Shown in pieces: positions 8,252 to 16,300 of a DNA stretch of 21,296 nucleotides. Numbering within the stretch: the stretch's first letter is position 1; every line of letters starts with the position of its first letter. The position numbers and the translations under genes were made by a program. Location: the IMG/VR virus record IMGVR_UViG_3300029266_000927, positions 1-21,296 of that record. One strand, given 5' to 3'. The notes beneath the pieces were generated by a model that worked only from the letters and a program-made list of their open reading frames with translations, was not told the DNA's origin and did not search any database. The stretch is from a virus.

Positions 8252-9193
8252 ATGGGAGTATTAGGAACATATTATTTTGATGGAGTCAGTTTTGCTAACG
8301 CAAGTATGATTTATATAGACTCATCTTTATCTACACCAGGACCTAACGGTTACTATGGACAAAATGGAATTGTCAGAGAATTAATTGGTAGTCCAACTAC
8401 ACCAGTTTTGTTAGCAGCGTTACCTTGTGATAGTTGCTCCGTACCTTGTGGAACTGGAGTTAATGGTGTTGGTGGAACTGGAAGTTATTCTTTAACTATG
8501 GCTTTAGGAAACTCTATAGGTGCTGTAAAGGTTACCTTTGATCCACAAAATGTGCCAGATAAATGTACATGGACATATGATGGTGTTAGTGCATCTGAAT
8601 ATTCAAGCCCAAGTGAAGGATATTTGCAAGGAATGATAGGTACAATTGCACAAGCTGGAGCTTGTAATTTAACTATGTCAAACGCTAATGGTAGTAATGG
8701 AGCTACTGTAAATGGCTCATCTTTTTTATATGATGCTGGAACAACACAGTTCGTAAACACTGGAACTCCAGTAACATTAGGGCCTTATGGTAATCAAGCT
8801 GCGGGAGGCGTTGATTTTACAACTGCCGCACCTGGTGCTACTATAATGGTTGTTCCTAAACCAAATGTATCGCCAGATACAGTTACCTTTGTAATTGAAG
8901 GGCCTTGTACGGGAACTGGATGGAGTATAGCAGTAGTATGCCCTACAGCAATGACAAGTTTTTCTTCAACAGCCAGAGCAGCAACGGCTGTAGCTTCTTG
9001 TGCACTTTCTCTTACTGAAACTTTTTTTAACATGCCAGTTAGTGGAACTGCGGGAGTTCCTGCAATAAACGACTGGGTATTTAGTGATGCTAATGGGGTT
9101 AGTGAATTGCCAGCAGGTTTTTACAAAACATCCACTGGTGAAGTTTTTCAAGTTGCTAATGGAGTAATAACAGCAAGATTTCTTTGCGCTTAA
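8252..9193 (+). CDS. Beta-sandwich tail decoration / putative host-contact protein
   Basis: 313 residues, nine bases after the nozzle gene, start preceded by ATAAAAATT. Three parts are visible. Residues ~6-59 (TYYFDGVSFANASMIYIDSSL...NGYYGQNGIVREL...LPC) are a short module. Residues ~76-230 are Gly/Thr/Ser-rich and beta-predicted, with SLTMALGNSIGAVKVTFDP, a 'VPDKCTWTYDG' turn, SEGYLQGMIG, and VTFVIEGPCTGTGWSIAVVCP; this pattern recurs in tail genes of Bacteroidota phages as I remember them. Residues ~250-313 (ETFFNMPVSG...VFSDANGVSELPAGFYKTSTG...GVITARFLCA) match the C-terminal module of the preceding nozzle protein, including the final Cys-Ala. No enzymatic motif or membrane segment is seen. 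A role as tail-tip decoration or carbohydrate/receptor binding is inferred from fold type and position. Confidence 0.65.
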   Translation: MGVLGTYYFDGVSFANASMIYIDSSLSTPGPNGYYGQNGIVRELIGSPTTPVLLAALPCDSCSVPCGTGVNGVGGTGSYSLTMALGNSIGAVKVTFDPQNVPDKCTWTYDGVSASEYSSPSEGYLQGMIGTIAQAGACNLTMSNANGSNGATVNGSSFLYDAGTTQFVNTGTPVTLGPYGNQAAGGVDFTTAAPGATIMVVPKPNVSPDTVTFVIEGPCTGTGWSIAVVCPTAMTSFSSTARAATAVASCALSLTETFFNMPVSGTAGVPAINDWVFSDANGVSELPAGFYKTSTGEVFQVANGVITARFLCA

Positions 9194-9206
9194 TAAATAA
9201 TTAATT

Positions 9207-10031
9207 ATGCCACAATATACATTAACATATTCAATAGGAGAGCCGTTTGTAGGATGGCCTTCGTTTTATTCTTTCTTTCCTCAAAACATAAGAGGTATGA
9301 ATAGTTTTTTATATACGTTTAGTGGTGGTAATGTGTTTAGACATAATACAAATCCTTTAAGAAATACTTACTATGGACAGTATACTGCCTCTACTTTAAC
9401 CAGTGTTTTAAATCCAAGACCTACAGAAGACATTAAGTTATTTAAAACTTTATCTTATGAATCTAATACAACGGTAGCAGATTCTTCAGAAGCACGATGG
9501 GATGCGAAAGAACTTTTTACAGATTTAACAGACGGCTCTCCATCTTCAATGTTAGAATCTTATTTTGTAGAAAAAGAAGGTGAATGGTTTTCTTTTTTAA
9601 GAACTAATGATGGAACTGTAAACTTTGCTCAAAGATCAGCAAACGGAATAGGCACAGGAACTGTTGCGGCAGGACAACCAATTGCAGCAACACAAATTAC
9701 TTTTGATGTTCCAGTAGGTTCTATAATAAGTCAAGGTGATAATGTCTATGCAGCTTCATTTGCAGGTGGTATTACTACACAAGCACCAGTATTAGCAGGA
9801 GTAGTTACTTTAGTTGTAAACATAGTAGGTAGTTATAGTATAACTATAGACGCTTCAGGGGCAGGTGCAACCGTACCAACGACTGGGCAATTTATAATGT
9901 TTATAAAAGATGCCGTAGCTGAGTCTCATGGAGCAAGAGGTTATTATCTTCAATTCAAACTTTCCAATAATTCAACTGATCCAGTTGAAATTTATTCAGT
10001 CGGTAGTAGTGTGATGAAAAGTTATCCATAA
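9207..10031 (+). CDS. Conserved tail-associated structural protein
   Basis: 274 residues, starting after TAATAAATAATTAATT, with no Shine-Dalgarno sequence. The N-terminal part contains FVGWPSFYSFFPQ, NSFLYTFSGGNVFRHNT (residues ~32-48), NTYYGQY, IKLFKTLSYESN (76-87) and FVEKEGEWFSFLR (120-132). This series of motifs (GW.SF.SF.P, lY.f..G.l..HN, K.FKT.s.E.n, .EKEGEW....R) is one I recall from structural proteins in tail clusters of Bacteroidota and marine phages, where no function is assigned. Residues ~150-230 are a Gly/Thr/Val-rich beta segment, and the C-terminus GYYLQFKLSNN...EIYSVGSSVMKSYP is again typical of the group. It probably belongs to the nozzle or tail tip together with its two upstream neighbours. 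Gene identity as a virion protein is inferred. Confidence 0.65.
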   Translation: MPQYTLTYSIGEPFVGWPSFYSFFPQNIRGMNSFLYTFSGGNVFRHNTNPLRNTYYGQYTASTLTSVLNPRPTEDIKLFKTLSYESNTTVADSSEARWDAKELFTDLTDGSPSSMLESYFVEKEGEWFSFLRTNDGTVNFAQRSANGIGTGTVAAGQPIAATQITFDVPVGSIISQGDNVYAASFAGGITTQAPVLAGVVTLVVNIVGSYSITIDASGAGATVPTTGQFIMFIKDAVAESHGARGYYLQFKLSNNSTDPVEIYSVGSSVMKSYP

Positions 10032-10039
10032 AAATTTAT

Positions 10040-10047
10040 TATCTTTG
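10040..10047 (+). promoter_or_regulatory. Bacteroidota-type promoter, nearly leaderless (TATCTTTG)
   Basis: TATCTTTG sits in the 22-base gap before the GNAT-like gene, and only six bases (TGGTAA) separate it from the ATG at 10054. In Bacteroidota the start site usually lies a few bases after TAnnTTTG, so the mRNA would begin within about three bases of the start codon. No -33 TTG is clear. It is likely to serve the ejection block as well, because no further promoter or terminator is visible downstream. Confidence 0.62.
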
Positions 10048-10053
10048 TGGTAA

Positions 10054-10464
10054 ATGAAATTAAATATATTACCACTTAAAGAAAGTGATTATGACGAAGT
10101 TCTATGTGGATGGTGGAAGTCGTGGAGATGGACATCACCCCCTAAGAGTTTTTTGCCAGAAAATGGTACAGGTGGTTTTATGATTTATGATGAAGATTTG
10201 CCCGTAGTGGCAGGTTTTTTATATAACACAAACTCAGATGTAGCTTGGGCTGATTGGATTATATCTAACTTTAATTATAAAGATAAGTATAAGCGAAAAG
10301 TAGCAATTAATTTATTGTTATTAGCACTTGAAGAAAGAGCAAAAAAAATAAACAAAAAGTTTATGTACGCATTAGTAAAAAACAAATCTTTAGTAAATGT
10401 GTATAAAGAACAGGGTTACGAAGAAGCTTCTTCGTATACTACAGAATTAATTAAAAAACTATAG
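10054..10464 (+). CDS. GNAT-like N-acetyltransferase domain protein
   Basis: 136 residues, a single small domain. The order of elements fits a GNAT fold: beta1 MKLNILPLKESDYDEV; a Trp-rich loop GWWKSWRWTSPPKSFLPENGTGGFMIYD (residues 19-46); strands VVAGFLYNT and AWADWIISNF (51-73); helix RKVAINLLLLALEERAKK (81-98); and KFMYALVKNKSLVNVYKEQGYEEA (102-125), where 'N.s...vYke.Gye' is the usual GNAT motif B. The acetyl-CoA pyrophosphate loop (Q/RxxGxG/A) is degenerate: KYKRKVAINLL replaces it, so activity is uncertain. I recall similar small proteins with the WWK.W...PP..FLP..GTGG signature in marine phages. It has its own near-leaderless promoter and lies between the tail and ejection genes; its stop overlaps none, and the next ATG follows one base later. 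The substrate cannot be guessed from sequence. Confidence 0.65.
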   Translation: MKLNILPLKESDYDEVLCGWWKSWRWTSPPKSFLPENGTGGFMIYDEDLPVVAGFLYNTNSDVAWADWIISNFNYKDKYKRKVAINLLLLALEERAKKINKKFMYALVKNKSLVNVYKEQGYEEASSYTTELIKKL

Positions 10465-10465
10465 A

Positions 10466-11101
10466 ATGGCAGCAGCAACAGCAATTATTGGAGCAGGTGT
10501 AGGATTAGCTCAAGGAGGTATGTCTTTTATGCAGGCTTCAAAACAAAGAAAAGCAGCAGACAAAGCTAAAGCAGAGTCTGATCGACTGATGACACAAGCT
10601 CGTGCAGATGCACAACAAAACTTTTACGAAGGATTAAATGTTCCTATGGAAGCATTTGGACAACAATACCAACAAAACATGCAAAATCAACAACAAGGTA
10701 TTGCGGCACTACAAGAAGGTGACGCAAGAACTTTAGCTGCAGGTGTTGGTAAAGTAGGTATGGAAGCTTCAAATAATGCAAATTCTATTCGTATGGATTT
10801 ACAAAAAGATTTATATGCTAATTCACAAATGAAAGTGGGTGCAAAAGAAAATGTAAAACAACAACTTATTGGAATGGATGTCGGTAAAGCAAGAGATGAG
10901 TCAATGAGAGAAAAAGATCAATTACAAGGTATGGCTCAATCGATGCAAGATGGGTTTGCAGGTGTAGGTGATTTTGTAGGTGAAGCTGGTAAAGCAAGTG
11001 CTTTGTATAAGCTGAAAGGTGCAAATCCTCCAGCAGCAGGAACACCTGAATATGAAAGTTTAATGGCAATTATAAATGGACCTGTGGTCTCTGGAAAATA
11101 A
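10466..11101 (+). CDS. Internal virion protein with hydrophobic N-terminus (T7 gp14-like role)
   Basis: 211 residues. An Ala/Gly-rich hydrophobic segment AATAIIGAGVGLAQGGMSFM (residues 3-22) is followed by a long Gln/Ala/Lys-rich helical region (ASKQRKAADKAKAESDRL; QQYQQNMQNQQQGIAALQ), consistent with coiled coil, and by a flexible Gly-rich tail. This plan (N-terminal membrane-active helix, then Q/A-rich helices, about 200 residues) is that of T7 gp14 and of equivalent ejection proteins in podoviruses, which enter the outer membrane during DNA delivery. Sequence identity to gp14 is not claimed; the role is inferred from the plan, length and the two larger genes that follow. It starts one base after the stop of the GNAT-like gene, so translation is probably coupled. 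Confidence 0.6.
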   Translation: MAAATAIIGAGVGLAQGGMSFMQASKQRKAADKAKAESDRLMTQARADAQQNFYEGLNVPMEAFGQQYQQNMQNQQQGIAALQEGDARTLAAGVGKVGMEASNNANSIRMDLQKDLYANSQMKVGAKENVKQQLIGMDVGKARDESMREKDQLQGMAQSMQDGFAGVGDFVGEAGKASALYKLKGANPPAAGTPEYESLMAIINGPVVSGK

Positions 11102-11110
11102 TAAATAATT

Positions 11111-13348
11111 ATGGCTATAGATTCAACAAAACCAACTCTAAATACAGTAAATCCTGATTTATATTCTGTTTATGAACCTCAAGATAGTACAACTCGAATA
11201 CAATGGGGAGCTATTGGTAAGGCTGCACAAGGTGTTTTTGATGGAATAGAAAAAGATAAGAAAGATAAAAAAGATCAGTTAGATAAAGATTCTGATGCAA
11301 TTTTTAAAACTATTGCTGAAATAGAATTAAATGCAGATAAAACATTTGATGACGTTGTATTAGGCATGGCTACTAATGTAAAAAAAAATCTATTAATGCA
11401 ACAACAATTTGTTAGAGATGGTTTAATTACTCCAGACAAATTTAGAAGGTTGCAACAAAATGCTAAAAACCAAATGGCAGAATTTGGTATAATGGCTAAA
11501 AGTGCACAAGAATATACAGATGCCTCAGTAATAAGACAACAAGACAATACGGCTGGAGCTTCTGAAACTTATGTACAAGGATCTAATCAAGGATTTGGTA
11601 ATATGAATGGATTAGTAGAATATATTGATCCAGGTTCTAACATGGCCTATATGGTAAGGTTAGATAAAGATGGCAAAATGCCTTCTTATAAAGATAGTCC
11701 TGAATCTTTTCTTCCTGCAAGTTATGTAAACAATCGTAGTAAGTATCAATTTAACAGAGAAAATGCTGATATACAAACACAAACAGCAGCTTTTAAAGTA
11801 AATATGCAAAAATATATAACTTCATTTGCATCAACTAAGGAAGTTAATGGTATGGAAGGTGTTTATATGGTAGAAATTGAAGATGTTAGAAGAAACGTGC
11901 AAGGTTTTAAAGATATGAAAGAACAATTATTTCAATCTTCTTACAATTATGATGATGAAGTTTTATCTAATGCTGCAGCGCAATTTGATGGTAGATTTAA
12001 ATTTGCTCAATCTTTAAAAGAATTTAAAGAAACTAATCCAGGCGTAGACGAAAAGTATTTTATAAAAGTTGACGCTAATAGTTTTCCACCAAAGTTTACT
12101 CCTAATGATAGAGCCTTTGCAGAAAGCGTTGTTAGAGAAGCAAGTGATGATGCTTTTGATATGCAAATGGATGAAATGGTGAAAATAAAAGGAGGGATGA
12201 CATTCCCACAAGCTTCGGCTGCTACAACTTCTAATAACGCCGCAGTATCAAAAGATATAGGGTATTTAGAAAGAGCTAATCAAATAGCTACTGGAGATTT
12301 AAGTAGGTTCAGTGGTTCTTCGGCTGAATCTATTATTGATATGAATAGAGGTCAAACAGATCCAGCCTTAATGATTGATGCTATAACCAGACAGGGAGAT
12401 GTTATTAATATTACATATCAAAATGGTAGAGTTGAACCAGTACCAAGAAGAGATTCAAGTGGTAAGATACGCTCTACAACTGAAATTGCAAGAGAATTAT
12501 TTCAACTTATAAGTCCATCTAATGCTTCTTATGATGATACCTTAAAAGAATATAATGATGCAGGTAGAAGTTTAAATGTTAATGTACGTGATAAAACTGA
12601 TGCTGAAATTAAAAATCTTTTAGAAACTAATGCAGCTAAACTAATACTAAGTGATGCAAGGAGAGTTGAAACAGATACCAGGATAGCGGAAATTAATGCA
12701 GATACTCAACTGAACGATGCTCAAAAAACAGCCGCTATAGCTGATGTAGAGGAAAAAGCAAAAGATGTTGTTCCTACATCGACCGAAATAAACGATGCAA
12801 TTAGAGATAATAATATAGATCTTACAGCGGATGTAGCGCAAGCTAAGTTAGATGGATCAGTTGAATTACAAACTTATACTGGAGAAGATGCGGTAGGATA
12901 TGCATCAAGAGATCCTTTAAAAGTAAAAGCTTCTGGACAAGCTATTATTAAAAGTGCTGGTTCTACTGCTGCTGGATACGATATGACTGGTACTGAAGAG
13001 TTTAATTTAATAAATCCAGGAAGTACCACTTTACCAAGATATTTAACTTTTCCAAAGACGAACAGAAAAGACGCACTTGATGGACCTTTAGATAAAGTGT
13101 TAAAAGCTTATTTACCAAGTTCATTAAGAGGTAAAGTAAAAATTTCACTTGGTTTAGACTCACAAAAAATTGAAGTTACAGTTGGAGGTAAAAAAATTAC
13201 TGTATTTGATGTAACAGATAAAGAATTAGGTCCTTCTACTTCTTTTGTTGATATAGATAAATATGTAGCAATGATTGCATCACAAATAATAGGTGAACGA
13301 AACAATGAATTATCTAATCGAAGGGGAGGAAAACCTTCTGCATATTAA
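11111..13348 (+). CDS. Internal virion / ejection protein (T7 gp15-like role)
   Basis: 745 residues with no recognised enzymatic motif. The N-terminus is followed by a highly charged stretch KDKKDKKDQLDKD (about residues 49-61) and helices rich in Gln, Met and Lys (VKKNLLMQQQFVRDGLITPDKF). The centre mixes helices with short beta strands (GDVINITYQNGRVEPVPRR). Residues ~500-560 form a helical hairpin-like region (NLLETNAAKLILSDARRVETDTRIAEINADTQ). The C-terminus ends with strands KVKISLGLDSQKIEVTVGG and a basic tail (NRRGGKPSAY). There is no signal peptide. It lies between a gp14-like protein and a giant protein, with gaps of 9 and 6 bases, so it is probably a head-packaged protein ejected with the DNA. 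Its length happens to be close to that of T7 gp15 (747), but I see no sequence motif that proves homology. Confidence 0.6.
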   Translation: MAIDSTKPTLNTVNPDLYSVYEPQDSTTRIQWGAIGKAAQGVFDGIEKDKKDKKDQLDKDSDAIFKTIAEIELNADKTFDDVVLGMATNVKKNLLMQQQFVRDGLITPDKFRRLQQNAKNQMAEFGIMAKSAQEYTDASVIRQQDNTAGASETYVQGSNQGFGNMNGLVEYIDPGSNMAYMVRLDKDGKMPSYKDSPESFLPASYVNNRSKYQFNRENADIQTQTAAFKVNMQKYITSFASTKEVNGMEGVYMVEIEDVRRNVQGFKDMKEQLFQSSYNYDDEVLSNAAAQFDGRFKFAQSLKEFKETNPGVDEKYFIKVDANSFPPKFTPNDRAFAESVVREASDDAFDMQMDEMVKIKGGMTFPQASAATTSNNAAVSKDIGYLERANQIATGDLSRFSGSSAESIIDMNRGQTDPALMIDAITRQGDVINITYQNGRVEPVPRRDSSGKIRSTTEIARELFQLISPSNASYDDTLKEYNDAGRSLNVNVRDKTDAEIKNLLETNAAKLILSDARRVETDTRIAEINADTQLNDAQKTAAIADVEEKAKDVVPTSTEINDAIRDNNIDLTADVAQAKLDGSVELQTYTGEDAVGYASRDPLKVKASGQAIIKSAGSTAAGYDMTGTEEFNLINPGSTTLPRYLTFPKTNRKDALDGPLDKVLKAYLPSSLRGKVKISLGLDSQKIEVTVGGKKITVFDVTDKELGPSTSFVDIDKYVAMIASQIIGERNNELSNRRGGKPSAY

Positions 13349-13354
13349 TAAAAT

Positions 13355-16300
13355 ATGAATGAAGTTTTAAAAAAGTTATACGAAAACGGACTTACTGTTT
13401 TTGATTTGCCCGACTACGAGCAATTTCAAGTAGACATGCAAGATGAGGAAAAACTTTCTAAATTTAGAGAGAATATGTCACAACATTTTGACATACCTGA
13501 TCTTGAAACTTTGAAATTTGATATAGGTTTTGAGGCAAAAGATGATGTTGCACCTCAAATGAACGATGAGGGTTTAACTATACCAGTCCCAGAGGTAACA
13601 GATGAAGTGAATACAGAAAGAGTAGGACTAACAGTAGCACCTGGAGAGTCTTTTATAAGTGTAGATGAAGATATAACTAATGAGGATATAACACCTCAGG
13701 GAGATGTCGAAACCATTACAGAAAATGTTAAGTATGATGAAAAAGAAACAGGAGGAAACTTTGATATAACTACTGTAGGTGAAAGTGATACAATTACTTA
13801 TGATTCTACTGCAACACCTTTTGAAAGATCTTTAGCATTTATAAATAGAGATTTATTTACAAGAGATGAAGAACCTGTTGTCAATAGGTTAAACTATCAT
13901 TTTAATGATTATGGATTTGCTTTTGAAGAATCAGGAGTTTTTGATAATGTAACAGTAACAGCTTCTAACGGTGCTCAAGAGCAATTTGCAATAGACTCAT
14001 GGTTTACAGCTAACAATTCTCAAGAGGCAAGAGCTCTTAGAGATTTTCTAAGAAAAAATCAAGAATCCTCTAATATACTTGCTGCACAAACAGCTTATGA
14101 TTCTTCTAAAAAAAAGTATTTTACTGCACAAGCCAGACTTGATGATATTAAATTAATTCAACAGTCATCTCAAGATTTAGTAAAAAGAAATAAAGAATAT
14201 TTTGAAAGACAAGCTCAGCATGAACAGAATATGGAAATATTCACGAATGCACAACCTAATCAATTTGACGATCCAGAGTTTGCTGCTCAATATCAAAGAG
14301 AGTTAGAAGAAGGACGTTACTTAGCTTCTCAAGCTAAAAATCTTAATCAAGAGTTTACATCTTTTAGAGATAATGCAAAAAGCGTAGATTACGCTGTAGG
14401 TGCACATGTTGCAATGAAAGAAAATGATGGTACAGCTGTAGGTACGGCATTCTCTGGAATGTATAATCAATTTGTGGGATATTTTGATCAAGCACTTTCT
14501 ACAATAGGAGGTACAGGAATAGAAGCTTTTTATAATGTTGCTCAAGGTTATTGGGGTAATAATTATGGAATGTCTGAAGAAGAATATAGAACAGAATTTA
14601 TTAGAGTCTATGAAGGATATAAAAATGTAGAAGCTCCAGATTCTGCTAAAGAATCAGAAGAAGGTTTTATAGTTTGGATGAATAGTTTGAAAGATATTAA
14701 CCAGGATGATTCCCAAATCATCAAGGATATTATGGTCGAGAATGGTATGACAGAAAGTGATTTACGAGAGACTTCTACTTTAATGATGCCAGTTTCTGGA
14801 ATGAAACCAAAAGGTTTAATTGATGGGGATCATATCATTGTGGAAGATCCAGGCTTAAGAAGATTACCGTCAAATGAATATGATATTAGTAAAGGTGTTA
14901 GATATAATTGGGGTAATGATAATCTTATTCCTTTAGGTCAACCAAGTATAATGTATGATAAACCACAGGTTTGGAGTATAGAAGAAGACGATTGGGTGGA
15001 TGCACCAAACATATTTAATATAACTAACCTTTATGAGCAAATAGATGATTTAGTTGGAGATCAATTAGTTAAAAAAAGTAAAAAAGCTTTTAAAAGTAAA
15101 TCACGAGATTTCTTCACAGATTTAATTGGTGTTCAAAACGTAAGTGAAGAGAGAGTTGAAGCACAAATGAATGCTCCTGGAGCTTCAGGTATTATAATGA
15201 CTGGTTTATATGGTGGTGCAGAATCTTTACCTGCATTAATACCAATGATATATGGTGCAATTAAAAAGAAAAAGTTAATACTTCCAAAAGGTAAAAAAGC
15301 TAAAAAATTCATGAAAAGAATGGGTCAGTCTATAAAAGCTTGGGCAACTGATGGATATAGACAGACTACTTTAATTTCAATGGCATTAATGCATGCGGAT
15401 AAGCTTAATCAACGAATGGAGCAAAATCCTGAATTTGAATGGGTTACTGAAGAAGAGAAAAAAGCAATTGTTTTACCTTTAGCTATTACCTCTGGAATTT
15501 TAGAATCTTTAGGTTTTAGAAATTTACTTGCAGGTAAATCTGGAACTCAATTCCTTACTAACATAACAACACAAGCATTAGCTAAATTACCTAAAGGAGC
15601 AACTCCTCAAATGTTTAGAGTGGCGGTTGTTAATATAATGGACAATAGACTGACAAGAGGATTGAAGAATTCAGCTGTTGGTAGGTTTGGCAGTAGAGTA
15701 ATTCCTGCAGCTTTAGCAGAAGCAGAAACTGGTGCTTTACAAGAGATGTCTGATATAGGTGGAACAAATTTATACAATTCTTTTAAAGGTAAAGAAATGT
15801 TTAAAAACCCAGATTTGTGGTCTAAAGAATACTTTAATCAAGTAGGTCGTTCGGCTGCCGCTGAGGCTGTAGGAGGATTTGCATTGTCTACTGGACCTTC
15901 ACTTGTTGCTGCATTTACTGGAAAAAAAGGTTTAGCAGATACAGTTATTACCGATGAAATGGTTGCGATGTTTAACAACCTTAAAAACGATAAAACATAT
16001 GTTGAGGGTTATAAAACTAAATTAGAGCAGGAAGTTGCACAAGGATTAAAAAGTAAGGCAAAAGCTAAAGCTGAATTATTAGTTTTTAATGTTTTACGTT
16101 CAGCTGCAATTGATATAGATGTTGCAAGTGATTTATCTCCAACGCAATTAGCAAACGCTTTAAAATTAGTTTTTCAGAAAAAACAATTAACTAATGAACT
16201 TGAAGGACTTGATCCAGATTTAGGTGTTTACAAAGAAAAACAAATTCAGTTAGATAATATAAAACTTTTATTAAATGAAATAGGAAGTTCTGAAGCTACC

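Noticed and set aside
8485-9151. Overlapping minus-strand frames opposite the beta-sandwich tail gene
   Set aside because: They overlap each other in different frames and are antisense to a Gly/Thr-rich coding sequence; no start context or family motif supports them.
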